A stretch of DNA of 64,000 nucleotides from Tubulanus polymorphus. Its lineage: Eukaryota > Nemertea > Palaeonemertea > Tubulaniformes > Tubulanidae. How positions within the stretch are numbered: the first letter of the stretch is position 1; each line of letters starts with the position of its first letter. The position numbers were made by a program, and so were the translations under genes. Location of the stretch: positions 11,584,850 to 11,648,849 of the forward strand of contig NC_134029.1 of assembly GCF_964204645.1 (NCBI RefSeq). The letters run 5' to 3'. Below the pieces are notes generated by a model that did not search any database, was not told where the DNA came from, and was given only the letters and a program-made list of their open reading frames with translations. Shown here in pieces: positions 32,561 to 44,075 of this stretch.

Positions 32561-33661
32561 TAGCCCACATGGGACTTAAGTCCTAGCGGGCTATTGCGTT
32601 CATTCATTTTTCATCCGTCCATTTGTCTGTCTGTAGATTGAATTAGTTATTTTGAGAAGTTTTGAAGATTGAAGATGCATCTATGGATTGTCTTCATATT
32701 TGGTTTAAACATGTACCTACCCAAGTTACATCTTCAACCCAAAAATTGGCCTCATCAGAATCAAAATGGCTGACTGGCGGCCATTCTTGTTCGCCGAAAT
32801 TAGCACTTTTTATACATTTTTGAAGTTTTTGAGGGAAATAAGATAAAAACCCACTATCTACAGTTTAAAAGAATTTTAAAAGGATTTTGTCCCCTGTTTT
32901 TTGTCTATATCTCACACCTGACAATGATCTTTAGGATGAGATCGAAGCGTCGTGTATTCTATATATTTTAGATTGTTCGAATAAATAACTTCTTGTTTTT
33001 AAATACTTTTAATCTGTAGATAGTGGGTTTTTATCTTATCATCCGTTCACCACGTTTGAGTGTGGTTATTGTTCTATTTTGAGGGAAATTCTAAAGACTC
33101 TTCAATCAATTATCTTGATCTTTCACATATACTTGAATTACCCAAGGGCCCATCAGCATGACAAAAATTGAGTCAATCAAACTCAAGATGGCCATCCTGT
33201 GAGCTTTTTTGTGCCCAAAATTGCCCATTTTGGCCTGAATTCTGAGTCCTGTAGCTTCCTACTGGTTTGGCATTTTTCATTGAAATTGGTGATGGGAATT
33301 CTATGAATTCTCCTCGCATGGAATTGGAACCACCCAATTCTTTGTTCTTGCTGCCAGGGGGTCATATATTGAATGAAATACAATTTGTCTATTTATACCA
33401 GTGCCTATGCATATTTTGTAACCATAATCAATTGCAAAGTTGTTGCTCATGACATGTTCTATGATTGTGGTGTGGTTCTAGGTCATTAATCTTTGAATAT
33501 GGTCACCAGGGGCATTGAATAGTAGAATAACTTGGTATTATATTGGTACCTAGGCATATTTTGTTACCATAATCGATAGCAAAATTGTAGCTCACTACAT
33601 GTTCTATGATTGTGGTAAGTTTTAAGGTCATTGGGTTTTTCATATGGTCACCAGGGGGCAA
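32561..33661 (+). mobile_element. W-family element, copy 2, with a nested insertion
   Basis: Starts TAGCCCACATGGGAC, with TCCTAGCGGGCTATTGCGTTC and AAGATGGCCA blocks. CACCAGGGG cores lie at about 33504 and 33648. The right end is lost after CACCAGGGGGCA. A ~240-bp insert interrupts it at 32837-33078. Confidence 0.8.
32837..33078. mobile_element. Nested inverted-repeat element in W copy 2
   Basis: AGATAAAAACCCACTATCTA (from 32841) is mirrored by CTGTAGATAGTGGGTTTTTA (from 33016). The sequence TTTTGAGGGAAAT occurs both just before the insert and again at 33079, where W resumes, giving a 13-bp duplication of target sequence. Inside is CTGACAATGATCTTTAGGAT followed by GAGATCGAAGCGTCG and AATAAATAAC, resembling hairpin modules at 43.28 and 49.18 kb. 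Confidence 0.75.
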
Positions 33662-34237
33662 ATTTATTTTTCATAAGAGACCACCACATGCGCAGATCAT
33701 ATCTTTCACTAGACGTAAACAATAACAATGATAAACCCACGTGGTCTAGCATGGAATGAAAAGAGCCTCTACTTGAGAGAAAGAATCGCATTTCTTTGTA
33801 TAACAATTGTCAACTTTCTTTAGATTTAGTAGTGTTGGATTCACTGCATGATGCAAGCAGAGTAAGTGACTGAACTGAAAATCAATCAATGAATTGCCCA
33901 TCATTATCTTAAGAAAATAAAACCCAAGTTAGGAACGCCTGGCCTACCAATCCCTTCTGAGGTCAACCAAAATGATAATTTAAAAAAACGTCTAGTTTTA
34001 TGACAGTAAACGCCGAAAACATGGATATCTGTCAAAAACTCACAGCAGTAATAGTCTTCATGGAGGATTTAAAAGATTTTGAACAGAATTGCAGATTGTT
34101 CACTTTTCAGCAGTGAGATCTCGCAATAATCATATTCATTAGTTTTTCAGTGTGTTTAGTCGTCTTAGAAAATTGGAAGTTGATATTTCAAAAATGGGAT
34201 TCGAACATGCACGCAAGCTCGAATGCCGGCTAAGCAA

Positions 34238-35645
34238 CTTTTTGGTTCACCTTTGTCAGCGATATGATGTTGGCACTGAGCCAATTCATGTAAAATCGCG
34301 GTACGTTTTTTTATGTGAGCATTTGTTTCATTGGTTCTCGGCTTAAATGACGTATAATCGATGCGATTGAAGACATGGCGAACCTCCGTCAGTGACGTGG
34401 TCAACTGAATTAAAATTCTACGAAAAACTGTTTTTGGCGGGAAAATTCTTAGCTCTCGCGTATAATATTGCAATGACCTCAATTGGGGGGCGTCAATGCT
34501 GTAACGCGTGCATGTTTGACATGAAAATAGGCTGAATAATCATAGCAGAAGACGAGCGCTGTGTTTTCTGTTCGATAGAATTTGTAATAAATTGTAATAA
34601 CTTGTAGTAACTAAGCAGCAAACGAATATGGTCTGTCGAGGTCTGAATATTGTAGTGGTAAATTCCAGGATTTAAAACGATCTAATAGCCGATTTCTTCT
34701 GTACCGGTATTTTAGCTTCCGCGGCCAACATTGGAAGAGGTTTCCAAGACTCAATATTCAGCCACCCTCTGATATGTGACATCATATGAATTTGAGGCCA
34801 TCCCAAAATAATGGTCTCTTTGCCGTAACCCGACCGACCCGACTTCAAAGGTATTGAGTGAAAACGTTTTTCTGGGATTCACTGAAATAAATTTTATTTT
34901 TGATAAAAAACGCCGACCGACCGACCGACCGACCCACTGCCGACGTATGAGCATTGTGTGAAAACATACCTTGACATGTGGCCTAGTTTAAGTTTTCCAG
35001 GAAACTGGCAGTGTTCCAATAAGCTGCCATTCATTCTCATAGTGACTATATTAAAGCTGGTAACGTAAAAGCGTGCACATATTCAATGTACTGTTTCATT
35101 TTTAACAGAGAGATGACGCTCTGGACGAAGTTATAATTTTAGAATAATTCTTCAAATCTACGCTATTAGACAAATTTCCCGTGCACAACGTAGATGATTT
35201 TTTTGCGATATTGTTTCCATGTAGAAAAGCCCAAACATGAAAAATTTGTCTTTTTTTAACCCAAAAATTTTGCAAAAAAAAAATTTCTACCTACCTACCG
35301 ACTGATCCTGAAAAGTTGAGTTGGTGTTACGGCAAACAGACAATTATTTTGGGATGGCCTTATTTGAATATTTTTTCATATTGTGAAACATATTTTTTTT
35401 GAAAATGTAAAATGATTTTCCTGCCGCGCCTACCTGTACCCTACAAAATTTTGGACGTGGACCGTTGAAAAATGTATATCTTTGGTCTTATTTGACTACA
35501 AAATGATTCTTTAAGAAAGATAAAATACAGTATAAACTTGTGTAACTTTGAAGTCACGAAATCAAAAAGATTTTTCAAGCAATGCCCATATTCCAAACAA
35601 CCTCTAGCTTTCAAGGTAAACCACACTTTGCCCATGGGCAATTTA
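34238..35645 (-). mobile_element. P-family element, copy 3, with a nested MITE
   Basis: From GGTTCACCTTTGTCAGC to GGTAAACCACACTTTGCCCA (about 35612-35632). The minus-strand frame FFPPK-type upstream region, EVRHVFNRIDYTSFKP and NETNAHIKKRTAIL is open over 34251-34482, but both ATGs of copy 1 are changed. The right half is interrupted by the element at 34795-35360. Confidence 0.75.
34795..35360. mobile_element. MITE with perfect 18-bp terminal inverted repeats
   Basis: AGGCCATCCCAAAATAAT (34795-34812) and ATTATTTTGGGATGGCCT (35343-35360) are exact inverted repeats. P copy 4 shows the uninterrupted target (GAATTTTATTTGAATATTTT), confirming the insertion. Inside is a CGAC microsatellite (about 34914-34934). 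About 90 bases (34948-35035) are shared with 20878-20972 in intron 1. Confidence 0.9.
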
Positions 35646-35899
35646 TTTCTATATTTACATTTATTACATCTACATTTGTACCTATTGTTTTCCCAATAAA
35701 ACCCTAATCCTAAGCCAAAGTCTACTCTTAACCTAACTTGACCCTTTGTACCCTGTTGACCTATACCCTTAGGCTCTGGACTCTCTGTAGATACAGTAAC
35801 TACTATTTAAGAAGCCGCCATTTTAAATTGACAATCAAGATTGGGATCATCCAATAGCCGTGGTTTTCATTACTGCGCATGCACAGGCCTCTTGTGAAA

Positions 35900-36150
35900 A
35901 ATTAATTCGCCACTAGGGCGCCATGAATGGTAGAATAACTTAGTTTTTCCATATTATATTGGTACATTGGCATATTTTGCTATCATAATCAATTGCAAAA
36001 TTGTAGCTCGTGACATTTTTTATAATTGTGGTGAGTTTCATGGTCATTGGTGTGTGTATATGCTCACCAGGGGGCATTGAATATTGAAATTGTTAGATCG
36101 TTGAGCATTTAAAACCACTCTCCCAGTAGGTATGGTGTCCCTGAACCTAC
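35900..36150 (+). mobile_element. W-family 3' fragment
   Basis: One and a half 154-bp monomers: a degraded core CGCCACTAGGGCG near 35908 and TCACCAGGGGGCA at 36064. Then GATCGTTGAGCATTT and the W right end, ending TGTCCCTGAACC. Confidence 0.75.
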
Positions 36151-36399
36151 CTACCGATCCCTATCTACCTACCCTACTAAATATTGGACATAAACCATTA
36201 ACAAACATATAATTTTTTGCTACATAATGTTTTGAAAAAGATAAAATGCAACATAGAATAGAACTTGAACGCTCAAAACTTTCAAGAGGAATCATGCCCT
36301 TGGCAAACGAGCTCCTGTTTTCAAGGTGAACCATGGGCAATTTATTTTCTGTCTATCCTAAACATCCGTGCAAATGCTTCTCCGGTATTTCTATTACAG

Positions 36400-36482
36400 C
36401 ATGTATTGAACCCGCTGGAATTTCGATCAGTGATAGAGGTGGAGGTTCCAAACACCCGAATATACCATTTTAATGGCTCCAT
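36400..36482 (+). CDS. ATP10-like flippase, exon 3
   Basis: Short exon encoding HVLNPLEFRSVIEVEVPN then TRIYHFNGS plus two bases (residues 202-229). It corresponds to the strand following DGET in the actuator domain, where ATP10 proteins read FNPLxFxSVIxxExPN. The acceptor ACAG ends at 36399 and the donor GTAAGC is at 36483. The split codon AT|A is completed by exon 4. Phase continuity with both neighbours supports the call despite only 83 bases. Confidence 0.9.
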
Positions 36483-37048
36483 GTAAGCAAATTTGAATCA
36501 CAATAAGTGCTTTATTTCAATGAAGATTCAAACCACACCTGGTCCTATATGATTTCATCAGTGTGTTGCAAGTAATATAGATAAATCTTCACCCTCATAT
36601 AGGCCTACTATATTCGCTGTTGTATAAGTTGAGTTCTTGAAACAAGAATTATATCAAAAAATGTAGGTCTTCTTATACACCAGGTACACTTTTGATATTG
36701 TTTGAAACTGATGATGATTAGAGTTCCAGGTTACCATGATGACATGCAATATAAATTTATGTTTGGCTACACTAATGTGCCAATTAGAATTAGGGATATT
36801 GGTGGAGTTGTTACACTTGTGTTATGCGCAATACACATACTAGACAATACTCGATATTACAGGTACCCACCTGGCTATAGACACATTAGATTGTTGCTGA
36901 ACAGTGTCTTACAGGCTATTATCCAAAGCGGTTTCTGTTATGAGTGTAGCCTAACATAAATTGATATCCCATTTCATTATGGTTCCCTTGAACTCTAACA
37001 TAGTTTGAGGTGAATGGAACTTAGAACGGTCATTAGAAAATCATAATT

Positions 37049-38571
37049 AGGACGTTCGTTAGACGAACGTCCTTATGTGATCGGTTTGCCGGTTGATGAC
37101 GCACTTCCGATTTGGTTGACATACGTTTAAGGTCGTTTTAAAGCTAGTTAGTTAGAGATTTCCTCAAATTCCGCATCAGAAATGGTGTCTTCAAGTTGGG
37201 ATTAAATTTGGTTAAGAATAGTTGGTTAGTTAGAAAAAGGCTCTTCACGCCTTTTAAGTGACATCACACATCACGTGTTGCTTATGGCGTAGAGGGTATA
37301 GTGATTGACAGGAGTGCCATTTTTAAAATCGTTGTATCGTGGATGTTAACTTTAGAGGACCGTACGAAGTCTCTTTAAAGGTGAGTGTCAACATATATGG
37401 TGACTTAACTTAATTCCTTGTGAGCGCACAGAGGCCCTGTGAGAATCTAGAGACGTTCGCAGCATTGAAAATTACGCAATGGTCCGCTCGACACGCACAA
37501 GCTGTGAGTTTGACCTACGTGACTAAATACAGCCGCCATTAATCAGAAGCAATCCACTTCAAATTTTATGAAGTGAATATCATAATCAATATTTATCCGA
37601 TATACACCAAATAACCTTTGAGAGAAAGGTATTTGGCGTCGGATTCTGTACCGAAAATCCCGGATTGTTACGCTGCATAGTTTTTTTAGTAGGGTTCTTT
37701 TAACATTTTGCCCTATAAGCCATTTGATTGACACGTGGGGCGGGGCTTGCAATCTGCCGATGACGTAAGATGTAAACAATAATATAACCACGTGCTTCGT
37801 GCACATGTGTGCAAACCTGACAACAAATTAGATTTTTTGGCGCCAAAACTATTTCGATTTTTTCTTTTGTCCAATGATTTTTCAACTGGAGCCAACTGCT
37901 ATGCCATTAGATTGTACAATCAAGTATTCACGTTTTATAGACTCTGAAATAATTTTTGTCCCGGGGACATGCACTGAAATATCCATTGTCGTTTTTGTTT
38001 TTGTTTTTGTTTTTAATTTTAGGATATAAACAGCCTAGAAGAAACATCATCTGGCAGACACACATTTGACTACAGATCATATCCTGTTATAAAATGTGTT
38101 TAATAAATGTGTTTTACTCAAGTTTTCTTGCCATTAATACTTCCTGACTACTTTTATTTTATGGTTATCTAAGTGCAAGGCAAACATTGGTGGGGTTCCT
38201 TTGGCCCTCCGAATATATAGGACCAAAAGGGGTATTTTATGCCATTTGAATTTATTTTTGCTTTGAAAATCTATTCAAATACTTTTTGGCAGGCACATTC
38301 AAATTCTGAAGGGTAGGACTAGTCCAACCCCTAAATCCACTTGCATTCAGTCTCATGAGAACTAACTTAAAACATTAAAACCTTCACCGGCCTCCTACTC
38401 AATTTTTTGAATAAATGTAAAACTTATGGCAGAATTCATGCTCGATTTTTGAATCCCAAAGAATAATTTTTGAATTACGCAGTAGGATGACACTTGAATA
38501 CCCGGTGTTAAAATTTTCCAATCAATGTGGGAGGTGTCTGGGTCTACATGCGTTTCACAAACGAACGTCCT
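37049..38571 (+). mobile_element. 1.5-kb element beginning with a palindromic hairpin
   Basis: Left end AGGACGTTCGT-TAG-ACGAACGTCCT (37049-37073), itself a perfect hairpin. The right end ACGAACGTCCT (38561-38571) is the exact inverse of the first 11 bases. Contains a (GTTTTT)n run near 37990-38015. No coding frame with motifs. The hairpin at one terminus resembles those at 3761, 57595, 59435 and 60749. Confidence 0.75.
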
Positions 38572-39693
38572 CTTTTAAAGTTTCTTTCTAGGTTTTAGTA
38601 TTGAAATTTGTATTCCCGAAATACTAACCTGTAAAAACATACAAAGCAATGCTAGCTTGGCTGGAATAATGCCAGAAATAATGACTTTGAGAACCTGTAT
38701 AGTGGCGTTCTCAACGGGACATTCGCCATCTTTTTACGCAAGGCTATGGAACCAGGCACAAGCCAAGTGGGGATGGTGGGATGGACTATAAACCGTATGT
38801 TTTTACAGGTAAGTATTTTGGGAATACAAATTTCAATACTAATAATTGTGATATTCCTTTCAATATGCTCCCTGTAAAAACATATATAGCCAGAATACCA
38901 AAGAACCGGAAGTGGGTTGGCCTCAAAGTTGTATAGCTACATACTAAAATAGAATTAGAAATATATATAGGTACACCAACGTCCTCAGGCCATAGTTGTG
39001 AACATCACGGCCGGCAGGAAGAGATCATCCAGAACACCAAAATTACATGGCCAAATGGGCAACCGAGAATGGGAAATGTGCTCCCTTCTCCAGTAAATAA
39101 ATTGAGATAAAATGATTGAACAAACTGAACATATGAACACTATTACTACAACGTGTTGGCAGTCCCTGGACTTATACCGAAGGCCGGCAAAGCCACCTGC
39201 AAGGTCCCGAACTGCGAACGAAGGGAATTTTAGACGGCTCAACAGGGAGACCTGGCTAAAGAGCCTAGCTGCCCTGACATGTCACGGAAGTAGTAGGACG
39301 AAAAGGTAAAAGTAGAGGACCAAAAGGCTGTCCTACAAACCCGGTCCAACAAACCACCAGAGAAAACTCCCCAAGAGGTGTCATGAATTTCTGTCGAGCC
39401 ATCAATCCATCGAATAAACTAATTCGTAATTTCAACTTCATGAACAATTTATTTACACTATGTACAATTGTCTTTCTTTAATATCTCAAACACATTCTAT
39501 TATCCAATTCCTGCTCTAAAGCTGCAAAATATATACCACAATAAATCATAGGTTGTGTATTGAATAAAAAATACTTAGTATCTAAACATTTATTTTACAA
39601 ATACTTACGGACTTAATGCGTCCCAAAAACCCGTTCATTACACGATTGGAATTTTCTTCAATTCTACGAATTACCGACCAACGGTTACTTTAA

Positions 39694-39696
39694 TAC

Positions 39697-39733
<37 letters not shown>

Positions 39734-39784
39734 CGTGCGTGCGTACGTACGTACATACGTACATATATATATATATATATATAT
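39694..39784. repeat. Compound TA/TG/CGTG microsatellite
   Basis: (TA)n, then (TG)n, then TGCG and GTAC units, then (TA)n again, giving a nearly mirror-symmetric dinucleotide tract of ~90 bases inside the DIRS-like element. Confidence 0.95.
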
Positions 39785-40263
39785 AACCGACCAGCAGGAC
39801 CTCCTGGAACACGTGTGTACCTGTCCCAGTATACACACCAAAAACCAACCCCCAAACCTCAATCATACTCCCTTATATAACTCTCTCTATAGCCATACAC
39901 CGCAGCACTTGACAAGTTAATACTTCACAAGAGGTTGCCAGAGAATGAACCTGGTGAGACACTACTCTCGCGGAATCGGCCACCCCTTCTTGGATGAGAG
40001 CTTCCTTGATAGGCGAGTCCATCCTGCGAGCCACCATGTCCTTGGAAATATCAGACTCCAACCTCTCCGAGACGGGGAGAAAAGGTCTTTTCCTGGACTT
40101 ACGAATGGGCTGGGAGCGGGGACAGGAACATCTTCAAAGGCCGAGTTCGGCAAGCGCCGGAAACTCTGTGAGTCAGCGCCACAATTCTCCACTCCCTGCC
40201 CGCAGGGGATGGTTTTGGTTTTTCGCCAGGAATGACAATCCTGGACAAGGCAAAACAAACAGG

Positions 40264-40506
40264 TCAAGGAGCTCTGACCTGGATGCCGCCATGGCTAAAC
40301 ACAGTAAAAACACAGGTCTTCTTTGTCAGATGTGAAAACGACAGAGAAGCTAAGGCTCGTATGGATATCAACGGATTTTTTTGATACTTCAAGACGACAG
40401 TCAAATCCCATGGGGGAAGATCCCGGATCACCCTTGGACGAGAAATGGAAAATCCCGCAATCAGCTGTGAAATACGAGGATCTGCCATGACTGACGGAAG
40501 GCGCAC
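40264..40506 (-). pseudogene. Tyrosine-recombinase fragment of the DIRS-like element
   Basis: The minus-strand frame MADPRISQLIAGF..., PPWDLTVVLKY and SFSHLTKKTCVF follows the DIRS/Ngaro recombinase pattern (…PxWDLxxVL…LTxKTxFL). Where the catalytic Arg box is expected the frame reads SHGGIQVRA, so the active site appears damaged or frameshifted. Further fragments continue to about 39960. Confidence 0.55.
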
Positions 40507-40601
40507 TGACTGATGGGTGTGGGAGATCGCAGACCATACCTAAAGCCTTTCACTCTACAGACTTGACTCTTCCCTTTAAAAGGAAAAAGGAAAAAATCTG
40601 C

Positions 40602-41129
40602 TTAATCCGCTTCAGAGGGAGAGCGAGGATCTACCTTTCTCCCACTGCACCAATTACGGAAGAGGTCCCACTTGGAGTCGTAAACAAGACCTGTCGAGGG
40701 TCGTCTCGAAAAACCTTTACTCTGGAGACTATGCTGGACAGCGGCCACGCGTGAAGATTGAGCCAATGGAGATTGAGGTGTTGCTTGAAACGAGCCTGCC
40801 GACAGGAGCGATGGAAACACATGGAGAACCCTGGGGCTGTCGCACAAGAGCTCAAGCAGAATGGTGAACCACGACTGGGTTGGACAGCCAGGAGCCGCCT
40901 TGGCAGTTGCTTGTTCCAACCAGGAGAGCGCCTGGCCGATGAGAGGGAATGGGTACGCATATAGATCCTCCCAGTCTTGAGCTGACACATCGACTGCCCA
41001 TGCCTGGTTAACCGGGGAGGGATACACAAGCGCCAGACACAGGGAGTTGAACCCCGTGGCGAAAAGATTCAAGGTCGGCACCCTGATTAGGATCTCACCT
41101 TTTTGGCCGCCTGCTGATGTAGTGACCAT
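40602..41129 (-). pseudogene. RNase H / recombinase junction of the DIRS-like element
   Basis: 175-codon frame. LNLFATGFN and NQAWAVDVSAQDWEDLYAYP match the RNase H end of DIRS polyproteins (VDLFAT…AWAVDAL…W…YAFPP). LLELLCDSPRVL is the following linker, and VYDSKWDLFRNWC is the start of the tyrosine-recombinase core-binding domain. Length and order fit a DIRS element with part of the RT deleted before it. Confidence 0.7.
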
Positions 41130-41350
41130 TGGCCTTGAATGACGTCTTTGGGGGTCATAATTTTGAATTTTCGGCAGTCGAGAAGCTTGTTAAGGAGAGA
41201 GAGGTATATCACCGTCTGAAGGCCGCTGGACGCTTTTGGAACAGTGAAGATCCTGGAATACCAACCCCAAAGGCGATGCAGGGCTCCTTTTTCGATTAAC
41301 TTCTGGATCGCTGGGGCAATGTGCTGCTCCTGACCTTTCTTGGGTTGCAT
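41087..41350 (-). pseudogene. Reverse-transcriptase N-terminal fragment of the DIRS-like element
   Basis: The frame IQKLIEKGALHRLWGWYSRI followed by FTVPKASSGLQTVIYLSLLNK matches the DIRS-type RT entry (I..LL.KGAI…GFYSRLFLVPKK.GG.RPVIDLS.LN). The palm motifs are missing: the frame runs straight toward the RNase H fragment, so several hundred bases were lost. Confidence 0.7.
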
Positions 41351-41519
41351 GTCTGGAGGGGACCTCCTTAGGGAGGTTTCTTTCGAAACTGAATCCGGTA
41401 CCCAGCCGAGATGGTTCGTGTCGGCCAGGAATCACCAAAGATCTCGTATCAGCGGGAAGCGCAGCTTCTTAGGCATGCCCCACTGGTACAGAACCTTCAT
41501 TGTTTTTGACTAGTTTGCT

Positions 41520-41894
41520 TCAGGAAGGGCTTGCCCTTCTTTGGACCTTTACTCTTGGCAGAAAACTTCCTGCCCATTTCTGGTTAAAAGTTAAGGCATT
41601 AGAACTTTTCGAAGACCACCCGGCCTGTCGATACTGGGGCGACGGAAACCTGCGTGACCGGCCGATCGAGGGCCGGGGGAGCAAGAATGCTTGGAGAACC
41701 ATTGACGTATTTTCTGCACTACTGGACTTCTCTTTCTGAGAAGCGTAATAGCGAGACTTATCGGCCCGTTTCCAGGTCGCTTCGTCCCACTCGTAATTGC
41801 ACACATCTGAGCCGTAGAACACGGAGCTCCGTGTAAGGCTGTCCATTTCTGGCATGTGAGGTACAAATCCCACTGCCCGAAAAACCTCTTTCAA
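41520..41894 (-). pseudogene. Possible gag-like ORF of the DIRS-like element
   Basis: 124-codon minus-strand frame with RSSVFYGSDVC, Trp- and Lys-rich segments and a Pro/Ser/Arg-rich C-terminus, lying upstream of the RT fragment as gag does in DIRS elements. No diagnostic motif, so the assignment rests on position. Confidence 0.4.
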
Positions 41895-42616
41895 CTCACA
41901 CCAGAACAGCGTTTTTGCCCCTTGAGGGTGGAAAAACCACTGTCCACCATATTCTGAAAAAATACAAAACAGTTTCCCCCGAGGGAGGATATATGTATGT
42001 AATTATTGATGACAAAATACACAGAATAACTACTCATGAGAGAAGAATATAGTACTGAAGATAAAATATATTATTTATTATAGTATTGAACGATAACTGG
42101 AAGGACTTTAAGATACAGACCGAATCAACAACGAATGTATTCAACCGGAGAGGAGAGCGAATGTGAACCAAATTCTAATTCTATGGATTAGATCCCCATA
42201 CCGACCGATCGTGATAAATTACAACGATCTTCCACTTATCTGTCTTGATCAGTGACTGTTAATCATATATAACAACCAGATGGGCGTTTAACAACTGATA
42301 AAATCAACCGATTTTCTGACCAAAAATTCAAGTAGTCTTGCTCAAACCGATGCCAGTGTAAAAAGATGGTGAATCTCCCATTGAGGGCACCCCTAAACGG
42401 GTTCTCAAAGTTGTTATTTCTGGCGTTGTTGTGGCCAAGGTATCGTTGGCTATGTATGTTTTTACAGGGAATGTATTGAAGGGAATAATGTTAGTCCGAA
42501 AAAAACTTTCATTTGATATTGTAACATTACTATATATTTGATATTGTAACATTGTTGTTTGAACATTACTCATCAGCCTATCCTTGATTCTTGTTTGACT
42601 GAATATGCAGTGACTG

Positions 42617-42840
42617 GAATAGAATAGAATAGAATAAATCTTTATTGATCCTTGGCATCAAATATTACACCATCAGGCTACTGGTCATTTATCAAAAGAC
42701 GTTCACAATGGAACAATCCAAAATTTTGGTTCAACACCATTTTAATGGCCATTCAAAAACATGCTAGCGCTCCGACATGCATGACTTATTTTTACATTTC
42801 AACATTTCATTCTCAAGTTAACCTACCCCCAAAACAATGA
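42617..42840 (-). repeat. Likely 3' end of a minus-strand non-LTR retrotransposon
   Basis: GAATAGAATAGAATAGAATA then AATCTTTATTGATCC. Read on the minus strand this is an AATAAAGATTTATT end with an (ATTCT)n tail, typical of CR1-like 3' termini. The following ~200 bases may be its UTR; no RT is readable. Confidence 0.5.
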
Positions 42841-42978
42841 TAATTGAAATTTTAGTTAATGAATTAGTAACCTTGAGGGTTGGGTAACACATTTCTGCGA
42901 CACCAGGAATTCAAGCTTTATTTTGTGGTTTAAATTCCTCTTCCAGTTTGAATCATCTATCTCAACACCATTTCGGAA

Positions 42979-43359
42979 ACGAGAGAAATCCCACAATAGA
43001 TTCAGCCAAAATGAGAAACTTTAATAGAAGAGTATATATATTTTCGCAACATTTCGGCTTAAAACTGTTAGCCATCATCATTTGTGTCTTTTGTTTTCAA
43101 ATTGTTTCAATCTATATTGACCCTAGTTTGCCTTTGCTTACTTTATTATTGTTTTCCAGCTGTTATATCATTAATTTAATCTATTCCCCTTTTCAACATT
43201 TTAATCACTCACTCTGTTGCTATTGTTTTGGTCTTGTTTGAATATCTAGTAATAATATTCTCCTGTTCTCTGTATGCCCGATGATGGCTCATAGTCTATG
43301 GCTAATAGCCAAAACGTTCTCTGTGTTTTGGCAGAACTCATTGTGGGATTTCTCTCGTT
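42979..43359. mobile_element. Foldback element with perfect 20-bp termini and inward hairpin modules
   Basis: AACGAGAGAAATCCCACAAT (42979-42998) and its exact inverse (43340-43359). Further in, CATTTCGGCTT...AGCCATCATCA (about 43050-43080) is mirrored by CCGATGATGGCTCATAGTCT... GCCAAAACGTT (about 43277-43318). Each inner module folds on itself (TGGCT/AGCCA). About 190 bases of non-repetitive sequence lie between. No transposase. Confidence 0.8.
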
Positions 43360-44075
43360 ATCATCTTACACGGATATTGTGTATCTTCTCATCTCACCAT
43401 TACGGAAATACATTCTGTTATGTTTATAATTCTATTTGACCCCTTGAGATTATATGGTTCATTCGGTTGCCCAGTCTTTAATAACTGAAATCTTGTTTCC
43501 ATGAATATTTGGTTATTGAGGATCATTTTCTGTGTATCATATATCATAAAACCAATTGGAATTTGTTTAATAGCTCAATACTACAATATTGCAACTATGC
43601 TTGTAATTCTGAATTGATTGTATTACAATTGAACATGGCACCTACTTAAGTTTATGCCCTCTGCCCAAGCCAGAAAAATGGGACCCAAATTCCCCAGCTT
43701 TTGTATCATGAATTGGTTACAATTGTAAGAAGGTCATTTCTTTCAAACCTGTTTTTATCTGTATGAATTAGATAGTATACAGCACGTAAAAACTGATTAC
43801 AGAGATCGATCAATTATGGTCTATGTGAATCTACAGGGTGTCTCCACCTTCAAATCTTTGATCGAGAAATTTTCTATCAAACAATAAAACTGCCATTGAT
43901 CAATAGAAATTGCCTCTTCCATGCTGACATGGAGACAGCACGATGTTGTAAATTTAGTAAAAAAAAGTAGACCTTTTACAGACTGAGGGTGTTTTGTGCC
44001 ACCCTCCAACGAACACCCCAGATCTGTTGATAGTCTTATTATCTAATGTATTTTGTCTGTATTCTTTATTCGTAG

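Larger units (their letters stand above)
31884..36399 (+). other. Intron 2 of the flippase gene (4.5 kb)
   Basis: Donor GTGAGT and acceptor TATTTCTATTACAG. It is largely filled by W copy 2, P copy 3 and a W 3' fragment. The interval 31884-32560 and the stretch 33662-34237 show nothing recognisable. Confidence 0.8.
38597..42500 (-). mobile_element. Degraded DIRS-like tyrosine-recombinase retrotransposon
   Basis: Inverted terminal repeats of ~150 bp: about 38620-38755 matches the reverse complement of about 42341-42500, sharing CCTGTAAAAACATAC, ATGCCAGAAATAA and ACTTTGAGAACC. Two extra partial copies of the terminal motif lie at the left end (about 38790-38841 inverted, about 38846-38895 direct), so the first 50 bases also form a 245-bp palindrome-like unit. 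Minus-strand frames between 41.9 and 40.0 kb read gag-like, RT, RNase H and recombinase fragments in DIRS order. Internal deletions and stops make it dead. Confidence 0.8.
36483..44075 (+). other. Intron 3 of the flippase gene (7.6 kb)
   Basis: Donor GTAAGC and acceptor TTCTTTATTCGTAG. It holds the 1.5-kb element at 37.0-38.6 kb, the DIRS-like remnant at 38.6-42.5 kb, a non-LTR tail at 42.6 kb and a foldback at 43.0-43.4 kb. Intervals 36483-37048 and 43360-44075 show no gene. Confidence 0.8.
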
